A DNA stretch of 64,000 nucleotides, from contig JAZOVZ010000058.1 of assembly GCA_045658965.1 (NCBI GenBank), forward strand, positions 37,574-101,573, in the 5' to 3' direction. Shown here piece after piece: positions 33,772 through 42,042 of this stretch. The stretch's first letter is position 1. Each line of letters starts with the position of its first letter. The translations under genes were made by a program, and so were the position numbers. The stretch comes from SVQP01 sp045658965 (GTDB lineage: Bacteria > Bacillota > Clostridia > Oscillospirales > CAG-272). The notes below the pieces were generated by a model. That model ran no database searches. It was not told the DNA's origin and saw nothing but the letters and a program-made list of their open reading frames with translations.

Positions 33772-35115
33772 ATGATACCTTCTGCTTTTCTTGAGCAGTA
33801 CGGCATGTATATCGCCCTTGGTTTGTTCGCTGTCACTTACGTGCTTATGCTGACCTTTAGCAAGATCCGCCCCTATATTGCGCTTGGCTCTGCCGTGCTG
33901 TTTATTCTGACCGGCATGCTGCCGCTTGGCGAGATCTGGGGATCCGGCTTGAATTTCAACAGCTTGAACGTGATTTTGATGATTGCGGGCACTATGGGGC
34001 TTGTTGCGCTGTTTATTGAAAGCAAAATGCCCGAGCTGTTAGCGGACTTGGTTATGTCGTGCTGTTCAAACGTCATGGTTGCCGCGGTTGCACTTTCGCT
34101 GTTTGCGGGCATTATCTCGGCATTCGTGGATAACGTTGCGACCGTGCTTATGATTGCACCCGTTGCGCTTGAGATCTGTAAAAAGCTTAAGACCAATCCC
34201 GTTCCTTTTATCATTGCCATAGCCGTTTCCTCCAATCTGCAGGGAGCTGCTACGCTGGTGGGCGACACGACCGCAATCATGCTTGGTTCTGCGCTCAAAA
34301 TGAACTTTATGGATTTCTTCTGGTACAACGGTCGTCCCGGTATGTTCTTTGTGGTTGAGCTTGGTGCGGTGATTTCCGCACTCATTCTCGCGTTCCTGTT
34401 CCGCAAGGAGAGAAAAAAGAAGGTCGCCAAGATCACCCAGTTTACCAAGGTTACCGATTATTTTCCCAGCATTCTGCTTGTTGCGCTGCTGGTACTGCTG
34501 ATAGCGGCATCCTTTATTCCCAATACCCCCGAGATCACCAACGGCGCGATCTGCTGTGTGCTTTTGCTGATCGGTCTGGTCTATACCATGATCCGCAAAA
34601 AGAGCTTTAAGGCAATCGTTGCTCCCATCAAGGAGATCGATTACCAGACCATCATGCTGCTGCTCGGTCTGTTCCTAATGATCGGCGGTATCTCTGCACA
34701 GGGCGTGATCGACTGGCTGGCGCAGCTGCTGGTACAGGCAGGCGGCGGCAATTTGTTCCTGATGTACACGGTCATCGTTTGGGCATCTGTCGTCATCTCG
34801 GCGTTTATTGATAACATTCCGTACGTTGCTACCATGATCCCTGTGATCGGCTCGATCTCTGCTGCGCTTGCGCTGCAGATGAACGTGGATGCGGGCGCGA
34901 TCGCCGTACCGCTGTATTTCGGACTGCTGTCCGGTGCAACGCTTGGCGGTAACTGCACGCCTATCGGTGCGTCTGCCAATATTACCGGCATCGGTATTTT
35001 GCGCAAGGAGGGCTACACGGTCAAGAACGGTGATTTCTTCAAGATCGGTATCCCGTTCACGCTTGCAGCGATTGTTCCTGCGTACATTATCATCTGGCTG
35101 TTCTTCGGTGTGTAA
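33772..35115 (+). CDS. SLC13/ArsB-NhaD superfamily anion or sodium transporter
   Basis: A 447-residue integral membrane protein with about 11-12 transmembrane helices in two similar halves. Each half has the reentrant motif of the ion-transporter superfamily: FAGIISAFVDNVATVLMIAP (about 114-133) and VVISAFIDNIPYVATMIPVI (about 342-361). The second half of each repeat also shows QGAATLVGDTTAIMLG and GATLGGNCTPIGASANITG. Substrates in the family include dicarboxylates, sulfate, citrate, arsenite and Na+/H+; the sequence does not decide. AGGAGAG lies eight bases before ATG 33772. Confidence 0.9.
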   Translation: MIPSAFLEQYGMYIALGLFAVTYVLMLTFSKIRPYIALGSAVLFILTGMLPLGEIWGSGLNFNSLNVILMIAGTMGLVALFIESKMPELLADLVMSCCSNVMVAAVALSLFAGIISAFVDNVATVLMIAPVALEICKKLKTNPVPFIIAIAVSSNLQGAATLVGDTTAIMLGSALKMNFMDFFWYNGRPGMFFVVELGAVISALILAFLFRKERKKKVAKITQFTKVTDYFPSILLVALLVLLIAASFIPNTPEITNGAICCVLLLIGLVYTMIRKKSFKAIVAPIKEIDYQTIMLLLGLFLMIGGISAQGVIDWLAQLLVQAGGGNLFLMYTVIVWASVVISAFIDNIPYVATMIPVIGSISAALALQMNVDAGAIAVPLYFGLLSGATLGGNCTPIGASANITGIGILRKEGYTVKNGDFFKIGIPFTLAAIVPAYIIIWLFFGV

Positions 35116-35144
35116 AAGCAGAAAACTGTCTACCATATAGCAAT

Positions 35145-35176
35145 AAAAGTCCTTGCCAATGGCAGGGACTTTTGTT
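35145..35176 (+). terminator. Terminator after the transporter
   Basis: Arms 35145-35157 and 35161-35173 (one G-T pair) followed by GTTTTG. Confidence 0.82.
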
Positions 35177-35194
35177 TTGCCCAAAAGATCATTT

Positions 35195-35400
35195 TGTCGC
35201 TTTTGTCTCACCAGAGCAGATAAAGTCCAAAAAACAGCAAGATTTGTCTTTTGCTTGGGCGCAAATTTGCCGTTTGTTCAAGGATTTTTTTGACTCTTTT
35301 TTTTGTTGGTTAGAGCAGGAAAGGTCCAATGCACAGCAACAAAAGTCCGAATCGGTGTCAAAGACCTTTGCTTTGCCTCGAAAAATTGTGCACAGTGACT
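35195..35400. repeat. Two diverged direct repeats in a 370-bp gap
   Basis: Around 35195-35250 and 35295-35350 the pattern TTTTGTC...AGAGCAG.AAAGTCCAA..ACAGCAA occurs twice, about 99 bp apart, with many changes. No ORF or hairpin of note. The remaining gap up to 35546 holds only the promoter of the next gene and a TTATAAG/CTTATAA pair (35489-35520). Confidence 0.4.
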
Positions 35401-35450
35401 AAAATAAGGCATGATGCTTTATCAATAAAGGAGAATATTAACAATTATTG

Positions 35451-35479
35451 TTGCGAATTTGGCAAAAAAGTGCTATAAT
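35451..35479 (+). promoter_or_regulatory. Promoter of the discoidin lipoprotein
   Basis: TTGCGA 35451-35456, 17-bp spacer, TATAAT 35474-35479. Confidence 0.68.
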
Positions 35480-35546
35480 AATAACATTATAAGGTCCGAA
35501 GCACCTTTGAGGTCTTATAAAATTTTTAACGAAAGGGAACAGAAAG

Positions 35547-38435
35547 ATGAAAAAGCTTCTTATCTTCGCAGCTATCCTTGTGGCACTGACGATGGTATTC
35601 GTGGCATGTAAGGACCCCGAGCAGCCCGATAACCCCACCGATTCCACTGTGGAAAGCACCCCGGAAACCCCAACTGAAGACCCCACCGAGCCTCCTACGA
35701 CTCAGGAAACTCCTACTGATCCTCCCGTAACCACGGAGCCTCCCGCAACTACGGAGCCTCCTGTTACCGATCCCGGTACTACCGATACCGATCCTGTTGA
35801 GCCTCCTCCTCCCGAGGTTGATCCCGCAGATCCTACCTGGATCATTGATGCTGCCGGACTGGCTGACAAGGCTAAGACCGGTAACGCAACGGCAGCAGAG
35901 CTGCTGGACGGCTACGTTCGCCTGACCTCTACCGGCGGCGACCCCTACTTCCAGTTCCTGAACGCTGCAGGCAAGCAGCCCCAGTACCTGGCAATCTCCT
36001 ACCGCACCAATACCGCGCTTGAGGGCCAGATCTTTATCGGCTCCGGTGCAGGTCCCAACGGTCAGGGCGATAACCCCATGATTACTTGGAACGAAGACGG
36101 CAAATGGAATCTTGCTATCATTGATCTGTCCGGCGTAGCTTCCATTACCGACGGTGACGTTAACTATCTGCGTCTTGACTACTTCACCGATGCAGGCGCA
36201 GAGGGTGATTACTTCGATATCGATTTCGTAGCATTCTTCAATACTGCCGAATACGCACAGGCTTACGCATTCGAGCTGCACAAGGCTCCTATGTGGACTG
36301 AAGCTACCGACGTAGTTAAGCACCAGTCCTTCGACCAGCTCTACAAGGGCATGGGCGATGCGACCGCAGGCGAAGAGAACCTGTTCACCCCCGGTCAGTC
36401 CGCATCTTGGGACAAGATCGCTGATCTGTCCGCAGGCGGCGTTGACGTCCTGACCTATTGGGGTTGGGTAGGCGTAAAGGGTGAAGTTGGCCAGTTTGGT
36501 TATCAGATCAATGGCGGCACACCTATTTACAACGACGAGTGGACCATTACCGCTGAACAGCCCGTTATCGACGCTGCAGTTGGCGGCGGTGCTGACACCG
36601 GTTCCAGAATGAAGATCCGCATCAACCTTGCAGGCCTTGAGGGCGAATACACCGTTCGCACTCTGTACAAGACTCCCGACGGCGTAGAAGTATGCCTGGG
36701 CGAGTTCAAGGTTATCATGCCCGTAGTCAGCCACCAGAACGGCTACACCACCGATATCGGCAGCAACTTCGCTACAGCAGAAGACGACGTGAACCTGCAG
36801 GCTTCCGACCTGGCTCTGCTGTTTGACCAGATCTACTACGGCGCAGGCGCACCCATGTTTGCAACCTACAACGGCGGTAATCCCTACTATGGCGTTACCA
36901 GCTTCACCTCTATGCACACCCATCCCAACGGTTGGTACGCATTCAACGTAAACGTTGTTGAATCCTCCGGTAACGAGGGTCAGGCAAGCATTTTCGTACG
37001 TGGTATTCAGCCCGCTTCCATTGAAGGTCACTACTTTGGCCAGGACGGCCACGACGGCGGCGCAGTTGTTTCTATGGGCGGCGCAGGTATCTACCTCAAT
37101 CCCATGGCTACAGGCAAGCTCCGCATCAACATCAAGACCTACGTTGACGGTGCATACGTTCCTAACGTTTATTACGTAACCATTGACAGCAACGATATCA
37201 CTGTTGTTGATAACGACTCCGTAGTTACCATTCTTGCAGGCGGCAAGAAGGTTGCTACCATTGAGATCATCGGCACTAAGGACTACGGCATCGTTGGTAA
37301 GAACGGCGACGTAGCAGCTGATGCTCTGGCTGAAAAGGCAATCCTGACTCTGGCAGACGGCACCGTTGTCGAGCTTGACAACGCATGCGTAGCTGCTAAG
37401 ATCGCAGGCTCCGACGTTGGTGTTGCTACCAGAACCGGTACCATCAACTTCAACAAGGCTTCTCTGCAGGCATACAACACCGTAGAGATTCCCGAGGAGT
37501 TCTTTGCTCCCGCAGCAAAGGTAAACGTTGCTCTTAACAAGCCCGCTACCTCCGACAACATTGAGAACGCTGATAACGTACCGTGGAAGGCAACTGACGG
37601 CAACGATGGCAGCCGTTACGGTGCAAAGCCCAATGGCGTTGCTAACCTGATCGTTGACCTGCAGGGTCTGTATAAGCTGTCCGAGCTCAATATCCTGTTT
37701 GAAAACGCAAGCTGGAACTACACCATTTCCATTTCCACCGACGGTGAGAACTACACCGTGATCTATGAGGGTGCTCCTCACGGCGCACAGGCTGTTAACA
37801 TCAAGGGCGAGGCTGAAGCTCGCTACATTAAGTTCACCCGTCTGGATGACACCGGTGTCGCAGGCGACCACTGGTTCTCCATCTACGAGGTTTACGCATA
37901 CGGTGAACTGATCGGTGAAAGCGAAGCGACTATTCCCGCTGAAACCTTCAAGCCCGAGACCTTTGCAGAACCCACCGCTGAAGAGCTCGCAGCAGGCTAT
38001 ACCTACGATATCGGCGCAGGTCAGTTCTTCAAGACCGTTGCAGGTGCTTGCACCTATGCAGATCTCTCCACCCTTGGCGCAGGCTTCTTGGCAGAACTGC
38101 AGGCTGCAGGATTTGGTGAGTATGCATATTTTGCACAGGATCACATCAGCCTGGCACCCGCTGCTACCGGCACTCCTATTACCTACACCTTCAAGATCTA
38201 TGACATGATCGGCAACATCGCAACCAACGATCGCGCAATCCTGCTGCTCAACATGACCGGTGGCGGTCAGAACAGCGCAGAAGTAAAGGCTACCGTTGAG
38301 GCTGATGCTGAAAACGAGGGCGTTTACTACGTAACCTTTACCGAGACCGCTCCCGCAGGTACCGATGAGCTTAAGTTCTACATGCTCGAACGCTGCATGT
38401 TCTACATTGACACCGTAACTGTTAAGGTCGGCTGA
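35547..38435 (+). CDS. Large modular lipoprotein with discoidin (F5/8 C) domain
   Basis: A 962-residue surface lipoprotein. The signal peptide MKKLLIFAAILVALTMVFVAC ends in lipobox FVAC. A Pro/Thr/Glu linker follows (about 23-93). Module B (about 97-245) contains YLAISYRTNTALEGQIFIGS, GPNGQGDNP and LAIIDLSGVASITDGDVNYL. Module A (about 255-393) contains FTPGQSASWDKIADL, YWGWVGVKGEVGQFGYQING and SRMKIRINLAGLEGEYTV. Both modules recur, in A-B order, in the two genes at 45681 and 47081. A unique middle region follows, then an F5/8 type C domain (about 659-786, starting NVALNKPATSDN), and a further beta-sandwich with YTYDIGAGQFFKTVAGACTY. Glycan binding is likely; no catalytic site was seen. It is monocistronic, with high expression suggested by codon choice. 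Confidence 0.87.
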   Translation: MKKLLIFAAILVALTMVFVACKDPEQPDNPTDSTVESTPETPTEDPTEPPTTQETPTDPPVTTEPPATTEPPVTDPGTTDTDPVEPPPPEVDPADPTWIIDAAGLADKAKTGNATAAELLDGYVRLTSTGGDPYFQFLNAAGKQPQYLAISYRTNTALEGQIFIGSGAGPNGQGDNPMITWNEDGKWNLAIIDLSGVASITDGDVNYLRLDYFTDAGAEGDYFDIDFVAFFNTAEYAQAYAFELHKAPMWTEATDVVKHQSFDQLYKGMGDATAGEENLFTPGQSASWDKIADLSAGGVDVLTYWGWVGVKGEVGQFGYQINGGTPIYNDEWTITAEQPVIDAAVGGGADTGSRMKIRINLAGLEGEYTVRTLYKTPDGVEVCLGEFKVIMPVVSHQNGYTTDIGSNFATAEDDVNLQASDLALLFDQIYYGAGAPMFATYNGGNPYYGVTSFTSMHTHPNGWYAFNVNVVESSGNEGQASIFVRGIQPASIEGHYFGQDGHDGGAVVSMGGAGIYLNPMATGKLRINIKTYVDGAYVPNVYYVTIDSNDITVVDNDSVVTILAGGKKVATIEIIGTKDYGIVGKNGDVAADALAEKAILTLADGTVVELDNACVAAKIAGSDVGVATRTGTINFNKASLQAYNTVEIPEEFFAPAAKVNVALNKPATSDNIENADNVPWKATDGNDGSRYGAKPNGVANLIVDLQGLYKLSELNILFENASWNYTISISTDGENYTVIYEGAPHGAQAVNIKGEAEARYIKFTRLDDTGVAGDHWFSIYEVYAYGELIGESEATIPAETFKPETFAEPTAEELAAGYTYDIGAGQFFKTVAGACTYADLSTLGAGFLAELQAAGFGEYAYFAQDHISLAPAATGTPITYTFKIYDMIGNIATNDRAILLLNMTGGGQNSAEVKATVEADAENEGVYYVTFTETAPAGTDELKFYMLERCMFYIDTVTVKVG

Positions 38436-38460
38436 TACGAAAAGTAAGCAAAACAAATTT

Positions 38461-38488
38461 GACCTCCCCGAAAGGGGAGGTCTTTTTT
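38461..38488. terminator. Terminator between the lipoprotein and enolase genes
   Basis: A 9-bp GC-rich stem (38461-38469, 38474-38482) with GAAA loop and six T on the plus strand; A-rich on the other side, so possibly bidirectional. Confidence 0.88.
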
Positions 38489-38500
38489 GCTTTATGATGA

Positions 38501-39814
38501 TTAAGATTCCATTCCGCAGCAAACGGGATCGGATTTGCCTGCGGATCTGCCGTAGGCAGCACTTGTGCCAAGGGAGGATTCAATGCGCAAAAGTCTGTTG
38601 TATTTCGCGGTGCGTTCTGCGCGGCAGGGAGCACCGGATTTGATAAAGGGTGCGTTGGTTGCAACCGCAATGTCGGCAATGGTAGTGTCCTCGGTCTCGC
38701 CGGAGCGGTGCGAGATGATATACGACATGCCCGCACCAGCCGCTGCGTGAATGACGTCCAGCGTGTCGGTCAGCGTACCGATCTGATTGGGCTTGATTAA
38801 AATTGCGCCCGCGCTGCCTTGAGCAATCCCTTCAAGCAGACGCTTTTTGTTGGTTACAAACAAGTCGTCGCCCACGGTCATGCAGTCGTTGCCCAAGGCG
38901 CGGGTCAGAGAAGCCCAGCCCGCAAAGTCGCGCTGATCCAGACCGTCCTCCAAGGAAAGCAGGGGATACTTGGCGGCAAGAGACGCCCAATACGAAATCA
39001 GGTCGTCACGGCTGCGGAATTTGCCCCTCTTGGGCATAACGTAGGCGCCTTCGTCCTCTCGATACCACTCAGAGGAAGCCGCGTCCAGCGAAATTTTCAC
39101 CATGTCCGTGTCGTATCCGCTTTTTTCGATGGCGTGAATGATATACTCGATTGCCTGCTCGTCCGAGGCAAGGTCGGGGGCAAAGCCGCCCTCGTCACCA
39201 ACGCCACCGCCAAGACCCTCGTGAGAGAGTACCTCGCCCAGGCGATGATAGATCTCACTGCCGATGCGCAAGCCCTCGGAAAAGGACTCTGCGCCCACGG
39301 GAACGATCATAAACTCCTGAATTTCCACGTTGTTTTGTGCGTGCGCACCGCCGTTGAGCACGTTCATCATGGGAACGGGCAGTCTGTGCGCGTCAATGCC
39401 GCCCAGCCAGCGGTACAGGGGAATGCGGTACCAGCTTGCCGCCGCACGTGCGCTTGCCAAGGAGACTGCCAGAGCCGCGTTTGCACCCAGCTTGGAGAAA
39501 TTTTCCGTGCCGTCCAGCTCGCGCAGCTGCTTGTCCACGTCGGACTGATCGGACGCATACGTGCCGGAAAGAGCGGGAGAGATAATGCTGCATACGTTGC
39601 TGACCGCTTGGCTAACGCCTTTGCCGCCGTAGCGTTTGGCATCCTTGTCGCGCAGCTCGTGCGCCTCGTAAATGCCGGTGGACGCACCGCTGGGCACACT
39701 TGCAACGCCGACCGTTCCGTCACCCAGTACGACGGTCGCTTCCACGGTGGGATTGCCGCGCGAATCGAGAATTTCCCGCGCACCGCAGCGTATAATTTGA
39801 GGTTTGGTTATCAT
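38501..39814 (-). CDS. eno: Enolase
   Basis: A 437-residue glycolytic enzyme converting 2-phosphoglycerate to phosphoenolpyruvate. The N-terminal ILDSRGNPTVEATVVL and PSGASTGIYEAHELRD loops are standard. Catalytic Glu lies in GVGDEGGFAPDL, magnesium ligands are Asp in VKISLDAASSEW, Glu in LLSLEDGLDQRD and Asp in MTVGDDLFVTN, and the catalytic Lys is in AILIKPNQIGTLTDT. The signature SHRSGETEDTTIADIAVATN is intact. ATG 39814 follows GGAGG. The C-terminus is about five residues longer than usual (GKSDPVCCGMES), ending with two adjacent Cys. Confidence 0.97.
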   Translation of the reverse strand: MITKPQIIRCGAREILDSRGNPTVEATVVLGDGTVGVASVPSGASTGIYEAHELRDKDAKRYGGKGVSQAVSNVCSIISPALSGTYASDQSDVDKQLRELDGTENFSKLGANAALAVSLASARAAASWYRIPLYRWLGGIDAHRLPVPMMNVLNGGAHAQNNVEIQEFMIVPVGAESFSEGLRIGSEIYHRLGEVLSHEGLGGGVGDEGGFAPDLASDEQAIEYIIHAIEKSGYDTDMVKISLDAASSEWYREDEGAYVMPKRGKFRSRDDLISYWASLAAKYPLLSLEDGLDQRDFAGWASLTRALGNDCMTVGDDLFVTNKKRLLEGIAQGSAGAILIKPNQIGTLTDTLDVIHAAAGAGMSYIISHRSGETEDTTIADIAVATNAPFIKSGAPCRAERTAKYNRLLRIESSLGTSAAYGRSAGKSDPVCCGMES

Positions 39815-39866
39815 AAATTGTACCTCCGTTGTGTAATGGTAAGTATAGTATTGGCAAAAGAATGGC

Positions 39867-39900
39867 AAAAGATGCACCCGATGGTATGGGTGCATCTTGG
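39867..39900 (-). terminator. Terminator of glyA
   Basis: An 11-bp perfect stem (39869-39879, 39888-39898) followed on the minus strand by four T. Confidence 0.78.
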
Positions 39901-39905
39901 TTTTA

Positions 39906-41150
39906 TCATTCGTACAGCGGATACTTCTTGCAAATGTCCGCAACGATCGCACGCACCTCGTCTGCCTTGGTGTCAAATTCCTGTGCGGTCATGCGCATGC
40001 ACTTTGCAATGGAGATCATATCGTCAGCACCCAGTCCTCTGGTGGTGGCTGCAGGCGTGCCGACGCGGATGCCCGAGGTCACGAAGGGCTTTTCGGGATC
40101 GTTGGGGATGGCGTTCTTGTTGACGGTGATGTGTACCTCGTCAAGTCTGTGCTCCATTTCCTTACCGGTGATGTGCATGGGGCGCAGGTCAACCAGCATC
40201 AGGTGATTGTCGGTGCCGCCCGTAACAAGGTCAAAGCCTTCCTTCAGCAGTGCGTCTGCCAGCACCTTTGCGTTGGTGACGACGTTATGCTGATATTCCT
40301 TGAACGCGGGGGTGAGCGCCTCACCGAAGCAAACTGCCTTGGCAGCAATAACGTGCATCAAAGGACCGCCCTGGATGCCGGGGAAGATTGCCTTATTGAC
40401 AGCCTTTGCGATATTTTCGTCGTTGCAAAGGATCATACCGCCGCGAGGACCGCGCAGGGTCTTATGCGTGGTGGTAGTGACAACGTCAGCATAAGGCATA
40501 GGGGACATGTGCTCGCCTGCGGCAACAAGACCGGCAATGTGCGCCATGTCTACCATGAGGTATGCGCCCACACCGTGTGCGATCTCTGCCATGCGGGCAA
40601 AGTCGATGGCGCGGGGATACGCGGATGCGCCTGCGACGATCATGCGAGGACGCACGACCTTTGCCTGTGCTTCCAGCGCGTCATAGTCGATCAGACCGTC
40701 AGCACCAACGCCGTAGGGAACAAAGTTATAGTATTTGCCCGACAGATTAACAGGGCTGCCGTGGGTCAGGTGACCGCCCTCGGCAAGGCTCATGCCCATC
40801 ACGGTGTCGCCTGCATTGAGCAGGGCAACGTACACCGCAGTATTTGCCTGAGAGCCGCTGTGAGGCTGTACGTTGGCAAACTTTGCGCCAAAGAGCTGCT
40901 TGGCTCTCTCACATGCCAGATCCTCCAGCACGTCAATGCACTGGCAACCGCCGTAGTAACGCTTGCCGGCATAGCCTTCTGCATATTTGTTGGTGGCAAT
41001 GCTGCCTGCCGCCAGGAGCACGGGAAGGGAAACAAAGTTCTCGGAGGCGATCAGCTCAATGCCGTCTCTCTCTCGTTTGTATTCCGCTTGAATGGCGTCA
41101 GCTACGGCAGGGTCGTATTTTGCAAGTAATTCGGTCATTTGGTTGATCAT
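39906..41150 (-). CDS. glyA: Serine hydroxymethyltransferase
   Basis: A 414-residue PLP enzyme that interconverts serine and glycine and loads tetrahydrofolate with a one-carbon unit. Visible blocks are IELIASENFVSLPVL, TNKYAEGYAGKRYYGGC, HSGSQANTAVYVALL, and the PLP lysine in VVTTTTHKTLRGPRGG (Lys of THKTLRGPRGG). Length matches the family. ATG 41150 has GAGG eight bases upstream; the longer frame to 41210 has none. A minus-strand TATAAT lies at 41195-41190, without a good -35. Confidence 0.97.
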   Translation of the reverse strand: MINQMTELLAKYDPAVADAIQAEYKRERDGIELIASENFVSLPVLLAAGSIATNKYAEGYAGKRYYGGCQCIDVLEDLACERAKQLFGAKFANVQPHSGSQANTAVYVALLNAGDTVMGMSLAEGGHLTHGSPVNLSGKYYNFVPYGVGADGLIDYDALEAQAKVVRPRMIVAGASAYPRAIDFARMAEIAHGVGAYLMVDMAHIAGLVAAGEHMSPMPYADVVTTTTHKTLRGPRGGMILCNDENIAKAVNKAIFPGIQGGPLMHVIAAKAVCFGEALTPAFKEYQHNVVTNAKVLADALLKEGFDLVTGGTDNHLMLVDLRPMHITGKEMEHRLDEVHITVNKNAIPNDPEKPFVTSGIRVGTPAATTRGLGADDMISIAKCMRMTAQEFDTKADEVRAIVADICKKYPLYE

Positions 41151-41271
41151 GATCGGTACCTCGCTTATCACAATATTTTTACAAATACCATTATACCATA
41201 TATTTTTCACTTTGCATAGTTGCTTTTTTCACAAAAGAAACAATATTTTTCAAAATATTTTGCATATATCA

Positions 41272-41301
41272 TTGACAAAAAGACTAAAATTGTGCTATAA
41301 T
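41272..41301 (+). promoter_or_regulatory. Promoter of the methylglyoxal-synthase-like gene
   Basis: TTGACA 41272-41277, 18-bp spacer, TATAAT 41296-41301. It may also serve thrS through the T-box. Confidence 0.78.
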
Positions 41302-41326
41302 AAATCAAGAATTCTAAAATTGGCTC

Positions 41327-41360
41327 GGTAGGGCTTTCTACAAAAGGAAAGAGCGCTACC
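41327..41360 (+). other. Leader hairpin before the methylglyoxal-synthase-like gene
   Basis: GGTAG (41327-41331) pairs with CTACC (41356-41360), continued by CTTTC with GAAAG after a small bulge. It ends 22 bases before the start codon and has no T-run, so it is not a terminator. Function unknown. Confidence 0.4.
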
Positions 41361-41382
41361 TGAAATACGGAAGGGAGACACT

Positions 41383-41802
41383 ATGCAGATAGCAATCATT
41401 GCAAGCGACATGAAGAAAGAATTGATGACTCAGTTTTGTATCGCCTACTGTGGCGTGCTCAGCAAGCATCATCTGTGTGCTACCAGCATTACTGCCAAGT
41501 ACATTGCCGAAGCAACCGGCTTGAAAATTGAGAAGCTGCTCGCAGGCGAGCAGGGCGGTGAACAGCAGATCACTTCTCGCGTGGCTTATAATGAGATCGA
41601 CCTGCTTTTGTATTTCAGAGATACCAGACCCGGCAGATATTCCGGTGAGACTGAGAACGAGTTGATGCGTATGTGCGATCAGAACAACGTTCCCGTTGCA
41701 ACCAATATCGCAACCGCAGAGGTGCTGATCATGGCACTGGATCGCGGTGACCTTGATTGGCGTGAGATCGTCAATCCGGGCGCAAACAGAAAGCCCGTAT
41801 AA
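41383..41802 (+). CDS. Methylglyoxal-synthase-like protein lacking key catalytic residues
   Basis: A 139-residue protein of the MGS fold. Family segments are clear: CGVLSKHHLCATSITAKYIAE, GGEQQITSRVAYNEIDLLLY, FRD, VPVATNIATAEVLI and RGDLDWREIVNPG. In E. coli MgsA the important residues are His19, Asp71, Asp91, His98 and Asp101. Here His19 is Ser8 (IIASDMKK instead of ALVAHD), Asp71 is Glu60 (GGEQQ), Asp91 is kept (Asp80, FRD), and the PHDPD loop with His98 and Asp101 reads GRYSGETE. So conversion of DHAP to methylglyoxal is doubtful. ATG 41383 follows AAGGGAG. thrS follows behind a T-box. The call as family member is firm; activity is not. Confidence 0.82.
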   Translation: MQIAIIASDMKKELMTQFCIAYCGVLSKHHLCATSITAKYIAEATGLKIEKLLAGEQGGEQQITSRVAYNEIDLLLYFRDTRPGRYSGETENELMRMCDQNNVPVATNIATAEVLIMALDRGDLDWREIVNPGANRKPV

Positions 41803-41835
41803 AACAGGCGGCGTGAAAGACACGTCCTTTTTGCA

Positions 41836-42002
41836 AGCTACGTCCACAGAGAGTGCCCACACGGTGAGAGGGCATGCGTACGCATCAAGGGTACCACTTG
41901 CACGTAAAATTACATATCAGACGAGTGAAACTTTCGGGTGGAACCGTGCGGATTTTTTGTGATCCACACCCCGATACGGCATATGCTGTATCGGGGTTAT
42001 TT
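41836..42002 (+). ncRNA. T-box leader controlling thrS
   Basis: The T-box sequence GGGTGGAACCGTGCG is at 41936-41950. Upstream, TGCAAG (about 41839) can pair with CTTGCA (about 41897) to form stem I, which holds AGAGAG (loop-E motif), a TGCCC/GGGCA upper stem with GGTGAGAG, and a loop GGGTACCACTTG in which ACC (41893-41895) is the likely Thr specifier. The terminator is the stem ACCCCGATAC/GTATCGGGGT (41968-41997) followed by TATTTTTAT. Uncharged tRNA-Thr would stabilise the antiterminator and switch thrS on. Confidence 0.92.
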
Positions 42003-42042
42003 TTATAAAAAATATTATGTAATCATACAAGGAGAAACTGAC

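Noticed and set aside
35526..38522. A 998-codon minus-strand frame opposite the discoidin lipoprotein
   Set aside because: The plus strand has a promoter, lipobox, known domain and terminator; the antisense frame results from biased codons (few TCA, TTA, CTA).
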